Assembly: GCA_958296015.1 (NCBI GenBank)
Contig: CATQIH010000011.1
Span: 17,061 to 81,060, forward strand
Direction: 5' to 3'
DNA: 64,000 bases
Source of the DNA: Cyclobacteriaceae bacterium
Lineage (GTDB): Bacteria > Bacteroidota > Bacteroidia > Cytophagales > Cyclobacteriaceae
Part shown: in pieces, positions 44,433-52,813 of the stretch
Layout: every line of letters starts with the position of its first letter
How positions within the stretch are numbered: the stretch's first letter is position 1
Program-made: the position numbers and the translations under genes
The notes under the pieces: generated by a model
The model's database searches: none
What the model saw: the letters and a program-made list of their open reading frames with translations, nothing else
What the model was told of the DNA's origin: nothing

Positions 44433-45482
44433 ATGAGAAAGCTATTTTTACACAACGCTCATGCAACCCTGAAAGGCATCCTGGGCTTTTGCCTGCTGGC
44501 AATGCTTGCCGGTTGCCAAGAAGGTGAAAATTTCCTGGACAAGGTCCGGGACAAAGACAAAGGCATGGACGGCAAAGAAATGGTCAGGCTTTTTGCTTCT
44601 ACCAACACGGGTGGCAACTTCACGGTGCTTGATGTCTCTGACCTGACAGATGTGCCCTCGGTGATGTACAACACCACCAGCCCGGATGCAGATGGCATCT
44701 ATTACGACAATGCCAGGAAAATGGTCTACCAGCTTTCGCGCACTTCCAGTCAGGTGAATGCCTACACTTCCGAATCTAATTTTACCAAAGCAGGAGATGC
44801 CATGCTGGCCTTCAGCAGCACTTCGGACTTTACCAACGGGCGGGAAATTGCCGTGAGTGGCAACAAGCTGGTAGTAGCCGAAGACGTAGACAGTGCCAAC
44901 CAGTTGGTGGTATACAGCATCATAGACGATGGCTTTCAGTATGAAAAGACTTACATGGTGCCCTTCGATGTGTGGGGTATTCACCTGGATGGCAACACGC
45001 TGTATGCCGTGGTAGACAAGACCAACAAACTGGCGGTGTTTCATGATTTCTTCAGCCATGAGGCAGGCGATGTAGCAGCCGATATGATGGTAGGCATAGA
45101 AGGTGTAGGCCGCACCCACGGACTCTCTTACGATGCGGAACACGATACCATGTTCCTGACAGACATCGAAGATGCCGACAATGATGCAGACGGAGCTTTC
45201 CATATCATCACAGACTTTACAGCCAAAGCTATGAAAGCTGGCGACGGCGGTACCATCGCTTTGAAAGACCATCGGTGCGTAATGGGAGAAAAAAGTATGC
45301 TGGGCAATCCGGTAGATATTGCCTTTGATTACAACAACCAGAAGATCTACATCGCAGAACGCGCCAAAGACGGAGGCATGATCCTAGCTTTTGATTATCC
45401 TATGTCGGGTGGCGATGCAGCACCTGTCTTTAGCCTGGCCTATCCGGGTGCCTCGGCTGTGTACTTAGCTCCCAGAAAATAA
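44433..45482 (+). CDS. Surface lipoprotein, beta-propeller-like
   Basis: 349 aa from the ATG at 44433 (MRKLFLHNAHATLKGILG). The lipobox is LLAMLAGC. The mature protein has repeating short strands with Asp-rich turns (GNFTVLDVSDLTDVPSVMYN, VVYSIIDDGFQYEKTYMVP, NPVDIAFDYNNQKIYIAER), which suggests a six- or seven-bladed propeller. No enzyme motif. First gene of an operon with two ferritin-like proteins (gaps of 41 and 27 nt). It may be an extracytoplasmic partner of those proteins. Confidence 0.7.
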   Translation: MRKLFLHNAHATLKGILGFCLLAMLAGCQEGENFLDKVRDKDKGMDGKEMVRLFASTNTGGNFTVLDVSDLTDVPSVMYNTTSPDADGIYYDNARKMVYQLSRTSSQVNAYTSESNFTKAGDAMLAFSSTSDFTNGREIAVSGNKLVVAEDVDSANQLVVYSIIDDGFQYEKTYMVPFDVWGIHLDGNTLYAVVDKTNKLAVFHDFFSHEAGDVAADMMVGIEGVGRTHGLSYDAEHDTMFLTDIEDADNDADGAFHIITDFTAKAMKAGDGGTIALKDHRCVMGEKSMLGNPVDIAFDYNNQKIYIAERAKDGGMILAFDYPMSGGDAAPVFSLAYPGASAVYLAPRK

Positions 45483-45523
45483 CTTAATCCGTTTATCTTT
45501 TCACAATTTAATCAAATAACTCC

Positions 45524-46240
45524 ATGAAGTTAGATACTCAACCCAACCAGCGCATTGGTTCCGCACCGGAAACCAACAGTGCCAGGAGATCTTTTTTGAA
45601 GTACAGCGGCGCCACACTGGCTACTGCCGGACTGGTACTCTCAGGCTGTAAAGAATTTTACGACTACATTCCCAAAGAACCCGGTGCCGACAAGGTCAAC
45701 CTGGGTAGCGGCGACGTTGGCATTTTGAACTATGCTTATACGCTCGAGCAACTGGAAGCGGCCTTCTACGAAATGGTGATGAAAATGCCTTACCACGGCA
45801 TGAGCATTGAAGAAGCCATTATTCTGGAAGACATCAAGAACCACGAGGTGGTACATCGCGAGTTTTTTAAAGCTGCTCTGGGTTCGGATGGCATTGCTGC
45901 CCTTGCCTTTGATTTCAGTAGCATAGACTTCGACAGCCGCGAGAGTGTGTTGTCTACTGCCAAGACGTTTGAAGACCTGGGTGTAGGTGCCTATAATGGC
46001 GCAGGTAAGCTGCTCAAAAGCGTCGATTACCTGCTGATTGCCGGCAAGATCGTCTCTGTGGAAGCCCGCCATGCCGCAGCCCTCCGGCACATGGTTGATA
46101 CAGACCCTACCTCCTTTGCCGGAGATGATGTCATCGATAAAAACGGACTGGATCGCGCCCTGGCTCCGCAGGCAGTGCTGGAACAGGCGGCTGGTTTTAT
46201 TGTCAATAAGATCAACGCCAACAATTTACCTACTTCCTAA
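45524..46240 (+). CDS. Tat-exported ferritin-like domain lipoprotein
   Basis: 238 aa. SARRSFLKYSG is a twin-arginine motif followed by a hydrophobic stretch and LVLSGC, so it is a Tat-dependent lipoprotein. The four-helix ferritin-like (Ferritin_2 type) region has metal-ligand-like residues in EQLEAAFYE, NHEVVHREFF and SVEARHAAALRH. Such proteins occur in Bacteroidota periplasm in stress-linked operons; iron or redox activity is inferred from the E...E..H and E..H pattern. The partner follows 27 nt downstream. Confidence 0.82.
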   Translation: MKLDTQPNQRIGSAPETNSARRSFLKYSGATLATAGLVLSGCKEFYDYIPKEPGADKVNLGSGDVGILNYAYTLEQLEAAFYEMVMKMPYHGMSIEEAIILEDIKNHEVVHREFFKAALGSDGIAALAFDFSSIDFDSRESVLSTAKTFEDLGVGAYNGAGKLLKSVDYLLIAGKIVSVEARHAAALRHMVDTDPTSFAGDDVIDKNGLDRALAPQAVLEQAAGFIVNKINANNLPTS

Positions 46241-46267
46241 TCTTTATCTTCTAAACGCACAAGAATC

Positions 46268-47065
46268 ATGACTATATTCGACTTATTTAATACAAAACTG
46301 GGCGAGTCTGATAGCCAGCAGGCCATCGCTTCCCGACGTGAGGCTTTCCGCCAGATGGCAAGTATCGGCAAAATGACGGCAGCTGCTATGGCACCACTGG
46401 GCCTGTCTGCCCTGTTTGCCACAGAAGCCAAAGCCGACGGCAATAAGGTACTCGACGTACTCAACTTTGCCCTGCTGCTGGAATACCTAGAAAACGAATT
46501 TTATATCAAAGGCTTAGACTCCGGCGTGATTCCTGCCGGTTCGGATGCAGAAAAAGCCTACATGCAGATCAGCAAGCACGAGACGGCCCATGTCGAACTC
46601 CTGAAGAGCGCCATCAGTGCCTCGGGCGGTGAGCCTATCGATAAGCCTGGGTTTGACTTTTCTGCCAGGGGCAACTTCTGGCCCTTTGCCATGTATGACG
46701 ACTTCCTGGCACTCTCGCAGGCATTTGAAGACACCGGCGTACGCGCTTACAAAGGGCAGGCGGGCAACCTGATCAGCAGCGGCGATGTGCTCACCGTTGC
46801 GCTACAGATTCACTCAGTAGAAGCACGCCATGCCTCCGAAGTGCGAAGGCTCCGCAAGCTCAAAGGCTGGATCACCGGCGACGAAAGAGGCCAGGGTATG
46901 CCGAAAGCCACACAGCCTACCTACGACGGTGAAGACAACCTAATGCAAGGCGGCCTGGATGTGACCAATATTACCTCCGTAGGCCCGGATGGCATCACCG
47001 AAGCCTTCGACGAGCCACTGACCAAAGAAGAAGTTACCGCCATCGCCACCTTGTTTATTGCTTAG
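46268..47065 (+). CDS. Tat-exported ferritin-like domain protein
   Basis: 265 aa. SRREAFRQM then a hydrophobic segment ending TEAKA make a Tat signal with the RRxxF motif. Ferritin-like ligands are ALLLEYLENEFY, ISKHETAHVELL and SVEARHASEVRRLR. It is paralogous to the preceding gene in arrangement and fold but keeps no lipobox. An exported di-iron or desiccation-type protein is likely; the exact reaction is unknown. Confidence 0.82.
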   Translation: MTIFDLFNTKLGESDSQQAIASRREAFRQMASIGKMTAAAMAPLGLSALFATEAKADGNKVLDVLNFALLLEYLENEFYIKGLDSGVIPAGSDAEKAYMQISKHETAHVELLKSAISASGGEPIDKPGFDFSARGNFWPFAMYDDFLALSQAFEDTGVRAYKGQAGNLISSGDVLTVALQIHSVEARHASEVRRLRKLKGWITGDERGQGMPKATQPTYDGEDNLMQGGLDVTNITSVGPDGITEAFDEPLTKEEVTAIATLFIA

Positions 47066-47238
47066 GGCTGAGCGTTGGGGATTGGGTGTTAGAGGTTAGG
47101 CGACCGCGCTCCACGCCGGATCGCGTGGTTTTGGAGAATGGGTATTGGAAGTTGCATCCGTAGGCTTTTTGCCTGGTGCTTCTTCCGATACCCATCTTTT
47201 GTATTCTTCACTCGGTTCAAGCATCCCGCACTGCATAA

Positions 47239-47672
47239 TCACGCTATAATCAACACATCAAGCATTCCTTTTCCAGTACTGTAATAATCTTTAGCACTAC
47301 TATATGTCCACATTTCCGGGCTTTCTACAAAACCAGCTACTACCGGATTCATATGAATATAATGCAAACGTTGATCCATTGGATAATCAGAACTTAACTT
47401 AATAGGGTGATTATGCTGCGGCGTCGGCCGTCCGATGCCATAGCTGAAAGTCTTTGTTATTGCTATTCTTCCTACCTGCGCGTTGCATCATCCAATACAT
47501 CCATGCCTTACGGCTTTCAGCGAAGCTATTATCTTCCAAAAGCTTACGTATACTACGTGAAAGTAAAACTTTTGAGATCGCGAATGATATCTTCAAGCTT
47601 ATGATTTCCAGCACTGCCAAGAATCATATGTATATGATTGGGCATTATGCAATAGGCATGTACTTCCCCACT
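47239..47672 (-). pseudogene. REP-associated tyrosine transposase (RAYT, Y1/IS200-like) pseudogene, N-terminally truncated
   Basis: On the minus strand three frames join. The first is GEVHAYCIMPNHIHMILGSA (HUH-type H-I-H) to DIIRDLKSFTFT. After a shift comes RSIRKLLEDNSFAESRKAW to FQLWH. After a second shift near an ~20-bp GC-rich insertion comes QHNHPIKLSSDYPMDQRLHY, IHMNPVVAGFVESPEMW and the natural-looking end at 47239. This is the single-domain transposase associated with REP palindromes. Its N-terminal ~50 residues are missing, replaced by the REP-like repeats that start at about 47675. Confidence 0.78.
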
Positions 47673-47702
47673 GGACCCCACTGGAGCGCGTTTGTAACCC
47701 CA

Positions 47703-47740
47703 CTGGAGCGCGTTTGTAACGCGTTACAAACGCGCTCCAG
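47703..47740. repeat. Perfect 38-bp palindrome (REP-like), copy 1
   Basis: Reads CTGGAGCGCGTTTGTAAC then its exact reverse complement around GCGT/ACGC. Preceded by a direct half-copy (ctggagcgcgtttgtaac). Identical copies are at 48525-48562 and 48810-48847. Confidence 0.95.
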
Positions 47741-47850
47741 AGAGTAACGATTTAGGACAATCGTCCATTTGCATAATAGTGCATATCTCTTTATTTTGTA
47801 GAAATAACGACCGTATGGCGGGTATGCAGTTGTTAGATGATATACGAGAA

Positions 47851-48387
47851 ATGAACTACCCCGAGGCAGAGCCGTCGGGGTATCAAAACAAACGTAGCTG
47901 ATTCTTGTGCAACTCCATATATTTTGACTTTCCCTGATTTTGAATATACTTTTTGATCACTTCTTCACTTGCATATTGGCCTACAGTATTTACATAGTAG
48001 CCACTCGTCCAAAACTTGCCGCCCCAAAGCATCTGCTTGACCTCTGGATGAAGGCGGAAAATCTCTTTGGCAGTGATACTCTTGACCGCACCAATGATCT
48101 TCTTAGGAGCATTCGAGGGAACACTCTGAATCAAAAAATGAACATGGTCCCCATCAAGGCCGATCTCCAAAAAATGAATTTCATATCGCTCCTCTATCTT
48201 CAGGCAAATATTCTTGAAAGTGGACGAGACCTCTGCACTCAATACTTTTCTCCTATACTTGATAGGACAAACAAAATGATACAAAAGCAAGCTTTTATTG
48301 TGACTCTTGTGAATATGTTCGCTCATACTCACAAATGTAAATATCCTCACGCAACACCCGAGGCAGAGCCTCGGGGAATTCTATTGA
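47851..48387 (-). mobile_element. IS200-type insertion element, 537 bp
   Basis: The boundaries follow from the empty site in the next repeat unit (cgagaattaaaaaa at 48667-48680 versus the interrupted copy); a 1-nt shift is possible. Hairpins lie near both ends: ACCCCGAggcagagccgTCGGGGT at about 47858 and CCGAGGCagaGCCTCGG at about 48359. There is no target duplication, as expected for IS200/IS605 elements. It contains one transposase gene. Confidence 0.9.
47883..48326 (-). CDS. tnpA: IS200/IS605-family transposase TnpA
   Basis: 147 aa from the ATG at 48326 (MSEHIHKSHNKSLLLYHFVC). HUH Y1 transposase: catalytic HVH in LDGDHVHFLIQSVP and the C-terminal nucleophile region YASEEVIKKYIQNQG, with WGGKFWTSGYYVNTVG. 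It excises and inserts single-stranded DNA using the flanking hairpins. It is full length for the family. Its product or a relative may also act on the RAYT-like repeats nearby, which is speculation. Confidence 0.93.
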   Translation of the reverse strand: MSEHIHKSHNKSLLLYHFVCPIKYRRKVLSAEVSSTFKNICLKIEERYEIHFLEIGLDGDHVHFLIQSVPSNAPKKIIGAVKSITAKEIFRLHPEVKQMLWGGKFWTSGYYVNTVGQYASEEVIKKYIQNQGKSKYMELHKNQLRLF

Positions 48388-48524
48388 TTAAAAAAATGAA
48401 AGCTATTGATAAAAACATATCCTGCCAAGGCACATAACAGATATGGCCTGGCAGGATACAGAATAGATACTTACCTGATAAGCTACTACTTCAGTTCCCC
48501 CACTGGAGCGCGTTTGTAACCCCA

Positions 48525-48562
48525 CTGGAGCGCGTTTGTAACGCGTTACAAACGCGCTCCAG
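48525..48562. repeat. Perfect 38-bp palindrome (REP-like), copy 2
   Basis: Identical to 47703-47740 and preceded by the same half-copy. Confidence 0.95.
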
Positions 48563-48809
48563 AGAGTAACGATTTAGGACAATCGTCCATTTGCATAATA
48601 GTGCATATCTCTTTATTTTGTAGAAATAACGACCGTATGGCGGGTATGCAGTTGTTAGATGATATGCGAGAATTAAAAAAATGAAAGCTATTGATAAAAA
48701 CATATCCTGCCAAGGCACATAACAGATATGGCCTGGCAGGATACAGAATAGATACTTACCTGATAAGCTACTACTTCAGTTCCCCCACTGGAGCGCGTTT
48801 GTAACCCCA

Positions 48810-48847
48810 CTGGAGCGCGTTTGTAACGCGTTACAAACGCGCTCCAG
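48810..48847. repeat. Perfect 38-bp palindrome (REP-like), copy 3
   Basis: Identical to the two upstream copies; closes the tandem array. Confidence 0.95.
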
Positions 48848-49229
48848 AGAGGATTTATATCCGCAAATCATAGACTGGTTTGCGGCAAATTAATGCTTAT
48901 TTGAAAAGTATACTGCTAAAGCGCAATTGTATTGTCCGGCCCCGAAATGCTTCGGAACAAGCTGTGGAGCACACCTTTGATCTTTTTTGGCATTTAAATG
49001 CCCGGCATGGAGGCATTAAAAATGCCTAAAAAGATAAGGTCGCATGAATATGCGACCTAGCCTAGTCTGGCCTAAGTTAGCTAGAGCGCATATCCATGCC
49101 CGGTGTGGAGCACGTTCTTGGCCTTACAGAGCATTTATAATGCCCCGCATGGAATGCGATCCAGCTAGTCAAATTGATAAGACAGGATAAGATAAATTTC
49201 GTATATTATAGCCAACTAATAAAGATGCG
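48848..49229. other. Hairpin-dense intergenic region
   Basis: No gene. Several short palindromes: GGCATTTAAATGCC and GGCATTaaaAATGCC near 48988-49020, AGGTCGCATgaATATGCGACCT near 49038, and repeated gcccggcatgga / gccccgcatggaatgc phrases (about 48998 and 49140). Probably decayed REP-like material. Confidence 0.5.
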
Positions 49230-49409
49230 ATGAAAAAGACACAATTAATAGAGAATATTCAAGATATGCCAGAGGAATTTTCTGTAGATGAATTAATGGA
49301 AAGACTGATTGTTTTGCAAAAGATTGAAGAAGGTCAGCAACAGATACAAGACGGGAAATTTTACACTGAGGAAGAAGCTAAAAAGAAACTGAAAAAATGG
49401 TTAAAGTAG
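49230..49409 (+). CDS. Antitoxin of a ParE/RelE-type pair, 59 aa
   Basis: ATG at 49230; product MKKTQLIENIQDMPEEFSVD then an amphipathic helical stretch ending KKLKKWLK. It resembles short non-DNA-binding or MazE/ParD-like antitoxins of Bacteroidota in length and charge. It overlaps the toxin gene by 13 nt in a different frame, the standard arrangement. Confidence 0.75.
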   Translation: MKKTQLIENIQDMPEEFSVDELMERLIVLQKIEEGQQQIQDGKFYTEEEAKKKLKKWLK

Positions 49410-49687
49410 TATGGGCAGAACGAGCCATAGATGATCTAACCACCATTGCAGAATATAGCAGCCGATATTCAGATAAATATGCATCTTCTATCGTATCCAA
49501 ACTCTTCAATAAGATCAATATTTTGAAGAAGATGCCTAAGATTGGCAGGATAGTGCCAGAGAAAAATGATGAGAACATCAGAGAATTAATAGAAGGGAAT
49601 TACCGAATCATCTATGAGATTGAAAGAGAGGACAGGATAGAAGTACTACTGGCACATCATTCTTCAAGACCGTTAGGAAATATTTGA
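49397..49687 (+). CDS. ParE/RelE-family toxin
   Basis: 96 aa. MVKVVWAERAIDDLTTIAEY, PKIGRIVPEKNDENIRELIE and GNYRIIYEIE...VLLAHHSSRPL match the ParE/RelE fold (W..A..DL..I..Y; P..GR.VPE; YRI.Y.......I.V..V.H..R). It targets gyrase (ParE) or ribosome-bound mRNA (RelE), which cannot be told apart here. Coupled to the antitoxin by a 13-nt overlap. It lies just after the repeat-rich region. Confidence 0.88.
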   Translation: MVKVVWAERAIDDLTTIAEYSSRYSDKYASSIVSKLFNKINILKKMPKIGRIVPEKNDENIRELIEGNYRIIYEIEREDRIEVLLAHHSSRPLGNI

Positions 49688-49834
49688 ATGAAAAACACTG
49701 CAATACTATGCACCAGCCATGCCTCTGCACGGCACTCCGCTTTGGAACGCGAAGCTAAGTTGCTCTAAGCCGCTGTTACAGGAACTCCCTAAATATGAAA
49801 TATCCCCTTATCTGTCTACAGCATCCGCTATAGG

Positions 49835-50722
49835 TTACACGTAGCTCTTGGCGATGCGCATGGCCTGCTGCCCGTAGCTGCCGCCGAATAGGTAGTAGTG
49901 GTTCAGGTAATGATAGAGCATGTAGAGGTCACGTCTTTCTTTCCAGCCGTGCGGGAGCGGGTAAGCTTCTTGGTAGGCAGACCATACCTGCTGGGAGTAA
50001 CCGCCAAACATAGCCATCAGTGCCAGGTCACACTCGCGGTCGGCATAGTAGCTGGCCGGGTCGATGAGTGCCGGTCCGTTGGCTGTATACATATAGTTGC
50101 CTGCCCACAGGTCGCCATGATTGAGCGACGGGGCAGGCCGGTGCCCAATCAGCGCGGGTAATTTGTGGAGTAGTTGTTCATACACGTGAACATCTGTACT
50201 GCGCCACTGCCCCTTTTGGTTGATCATCAAGACAAGGTGCCAGATACGTTGCTGACCAAAGAAATCTACCCAATCGTCGTTCCATCGGTTGTTTTGCAGG
50301 GTGGCTCCGCAATAGTTGTCCTGCTCAAACCCGTATCGGGCATGCTGGCACCGGTGCAGTTGGGCAATGCCCAGACCCAGGGCTTCATCCTGCCTGCCCA
50401 TGTTGCTCTCAGGTCCATCAAAAAAGTCTGTGATCAGGTACGCAGGCGATGCCGCTTCTCTGGCAGTGCAGGCAAGCACCTCGGGAATGGCCAGCGACGT
50501 GCCCGACTCGCGCAACGCCTGCAAAGATGCGGCTTCTTGCACAAATATATCCGCTGGACCCTGCGTATTCCACTTCACAAAGAAGGCCCCACTGCTGGTG
50601 TTGATCTTGCTGGCGTGGTTGATACACCCGCCGCCCAGCGATTTGTCTGATACAATCTGTACCTGCTGCTGTAGGCTCTCTGACAACAGCGTTTCCAGTG
50701 CTTGTTTGATGGCTGGCTGCAT
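49835..50722 (-). CDS. Fructosamine/ketosamine-3-kinase family protein
   Basis: 295 aa from the ATG at 50722 (MQPAIKQALETLLSESL). APH-like kinase fold: SLGGGCINHASKI (nucleotide loop), FFVKWN (Lys), catalytic HGDLWAGNYM and LIDPASYYADRECDLALM (Mg-binding Asp). It phosphorylates protein-bound ketosamines to reverse glycation. A single gene on its strand. Confidence 0.92.
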   Translation of the reverse strand: MQPAIKQALETLLSESLQQQVQIVSDKSLGGGCINHASKINTSSGAFFVKWNTQGPADIFVQEAASLQALRESGTSLAIPEVLACTAREAASPAYLITDFFDGPESNMGRQDEALGLGIAQLHRCQHARYGFEQDNYCGATLQNNRWNDDWVDFFGQQRIWHLVLMINQKGQWRSTDVHVYEQLLHKLPALIGHRPAPSLNHGDLWAGNYMYTANGPALIDPASYYADRECDLALMAMFGGYSQQVWSAYQEAYPLPHGWKERRDLYMLYHYLNHYYLFGGSYGQQAMRIAKSYV

Positions 50723-50792
50723 GGCTAAGTTTGTGTTTATAGCATCGTGATTCGGATGCTTGCACATTCAACCAGCTTTGCGGCAAATGGTT

Positions 50793-51164
50793 TTACTGTA
50801 TAAACTCAACCACATGGGCACTTACGGTAACTGTTTTCCGAAAGTAGAATGGAAACACCAGCGTGTAGTGGTTTTCTGACGTTACGTTGACGATGGCCTT
50901 CGCATATCCTTTCAGGTTGGCATTTGCTAACATGACAGCTTTGGCGTTTTCGATCATGGCTTTGTTGGATAACCCGCCTATGCCAAATATGTAAACGGCA
51001 CTTGACTGTCCGCTTACTTTGTCTATCACCCTGAAGTTCTTTTCACTCAGCGTGACGTTGGTCAGGTTATTATTTGTGTTAAGCACATTTGCTCCGTGAA
51101 TCCCGCAACTGGACAGCAATACGGTTGTCAATAAAATGATGGATAGGTGTTTGATTGTTTTCAT
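50793..51164 (-). CDS. Small hypothetical lipoprotein (DUF6567/TRL-like)
   Basis: 123 aa. Lipobox LTTVLLSSC, then a short beta-rich domain with a hydrophobic GIGGLSNKAMIENAKAVML and AKAIVNVTSENHYT strand-helix. It resembles small TRL-like/DUF6567 lipoproteins of Bacteroidota by pattern; the family name is a guess. Separated by 70 nt from the kinase start on the same strand. Confidence 0.6.
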   Translation of the reverse strand: MKTIKHLSIILLTTVLLSSCGIHGANVLNTNNNLTNVTLSEKNFRVIDKVSGQSSAVYIFGIGGLSNKAMIENAKAVMLANANLKGYAKAIVNVTSENHYTLVFPFYFRKTVTVSAHVVEFIQ

Positions 51165-51437
51165 TACGTTTGGTTAGGTATGATTTGAGTGGCAAGGTAG
51201 ATCAGTTATCTGCTTTTTCAAATGAAATCCCTGATGTCTTTGGCTGAAAGTATCACGTTCTTGAATTTGCGTGGGTTTTAAATCTGACGAGCACAGGATG
51301 TTTTCTTGGCGGATCAGTCACTTACTACGTCCCATTCAGAAATAATGATTACTTTTGAAAATGTCTTGAGAAGATACTTCTTTTAGCTTTATCTTCATCA
51401 TACAAAAAGCTTACAACACCGGAACCTAAAAATACAC

Positions 51438-52796
51438 ATGAAAGGAAAATACTATGTACTGGGCAATACCATCGTGGCAGCACTGGGCGGCTTTTTGTTT
51501 GGTTTTGACACCGCTGTCATCTCTGGTACTACCCGCAACCTGGAAGCCGTTTTTCAATTGGATGCCAACAGCCTGGGGTTTACCGTAGCCATTGCCCTGA
51601 TCGGCACCATCATTGGTTCGCTGCTGGTAGGGCGACCAGGCGATACGCTGGGCCGTAAGAAAGTGCTGATTATATTGGCGGTGTTCTACACCATATCAGC
51701 TGTGGGCAGTGCGCTGGCATCTGACTGGTACCTGTTTTTGTTCTTCCGCTTTCTGGGTGGGCTGGCCGTGGGCGGCTCTTCGGTGCTGGCACCCATGTAT
51801 ATTGCCGAAATATCTCCGGCGGCCATGCGTGGCAGACTGGTTGCTGTGCAGCAATTCAACATCGTATTTGGTATACTGCTCGCCTTTTTGTCGAATTACT
51901 TCCTGGCAGAAACCATCAGCGGCGATGCCTGGCGCTGGATGCTGGGTGTGGAAGCCTTTCCGGCAGCCCTGTTCTTCGTGTTGCTGTTCTTCATCCCGGA
52001 AAGCCCTCGCTGGCTGGTGGGCAAAAACCGCACGGCAGAAGCTCAAAGTATTCTACAAAAGATAGGTGAACCCAACGTAGAAGAAGAGCTGGCAGAGATA
52101 CAGCAATCGTTGAAAGTAGAAGACAAAGTGAACAACGAAAGCCTGTTTCAATCCAAATATAAACTACCTGTGACAATGGCCATCCTGATTGCGGTGTTCA
52201 ACCAGGTGTCTGGCATCAACGCCATCATGTACTACGCACCCCGCATCTTTGAAATGACCGGTCTCAGCACCGACTCTGCCCTCATCCAGTCGGTAGCCAT
52301 TGGTGTCACCAACATGGTATTCACGCTGCTGGCGATGACGGTGATCGATAAGCTGGGCCGCCGAAAGCTGATGCTGATCGGCTCGGTAGGCATGGTGCTG
52401 GCACTCGGTCTGGTAGCCCAGGTATTCTTCAGCAATGACTTTACTGGCTACGGCATTTTGATCTACCTGATCGCTTTTATCGCCTTCTTTGCCTTCTCTC
52501 AGGGAGCCGTTATCTGGGTATTTATCTCAGAGATATTTCCGAACAGAGTCAGGTCCAAAGGGCAGGCATTGGGCAGCTTTACGCACTGGCTGATGGCTGC
52601 TGCCATTTCGTGGACCTTCCCTATCGTAGCCGAAAGCCTGGGTGGCGGCACAGCCTTCACCTTTTTTGCTGTGATGATGCTCATCCAGGGTATCTGGGTA
52701 TGGAAGTTTATGCCCGAAACCAAAGGCCGCTCCTTGGAAGCTCTGGGCCGGGATATGGAACACGCCCCGGCGAAATCTGCTGTAGTGAAGGGTTAG
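51438..52796 (+). CDS. MFS sugar:H+ symporter
   Basis: 452 aa with twelve membrane helices. Sugar-porter signatures: GFLFGFDTAVISGT, GRPGDTLGRKKVLI, FRFLGGLAVGGSSVLAPMYIAEISPAAMRGRLVAVQQ, PESPRWLVGKNR, QVSGINAIMYYAP, DKLGRRKLMLIG, PETKGRSLE. It imports a sugar such as xylose, arabinose or galactose; the substrate is not defined. Followed 17 nt later by the IS5-type element. Confidence 0.93.
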   Translation: MKGKYYVLGNTIVAALGGFLFGFDTAVISGTTRNLEAVFQLDANSLGFTVAIALIGTIIGSLLVGRPGDTLGRKKVLIILAVFYTISAVGSALASDWYLFLFFRFLGGLAVGGSSVLAPMYIAEISPAAMRGRLVAVQQFNIVFGILLAFLSNYFLAETISGDAWRWMLGVEAFPAALFFVLLFFIPESPRWLVGKNRTAEAQSILQKIGEPNVEEELAEIQQSLKVEDKVNNESLFQSKYKLPVTMAILIAVFNQVSGINAIMYYAPRIFEMTGLSTDSALIQSVAIGVTNMVFTLLAMTVIDKLGRRKLMLIGSVGMVLALGLVAQVFFSNDFTGYGILIYLIAFIAFFAFSQGAVIWVFISEIFPNRVRSKGQALGSFTHWLMAAAISWTFPIVAESLGGGTAFTFFAVMMLIQGIWVWKFMPETKGRSLEALGRDMEHAPAKSAVVKG

Positions 52797-52813
52797 AAGT
52801 TTTGGTCTTTAAT

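Larger units (their letters stand above)
47741..48809. repeat. 285-bp tandem duplication around the palindromes
   Basis: Unit 1 is palindrome 47703-47740 + 110 bp (47741-47850) + 137 bp (48388-48524), interrupted by the IS200 element. Unit 2 is palindrome 48525-48562 + 110 bp (48563-48672) + 137 bp (48673-48809), uninterrupted. A third palindrome (48810-48847) closes the array. The two units are nearly identical (one difference noted, near 47844). Confidence 0.9.

Noticed and set aside
47703..48847. CRISPR array from the palindromes
   Set aside because: The repeats are full palindromes separated by a duplicated, not variable, sequence of 247 bp.
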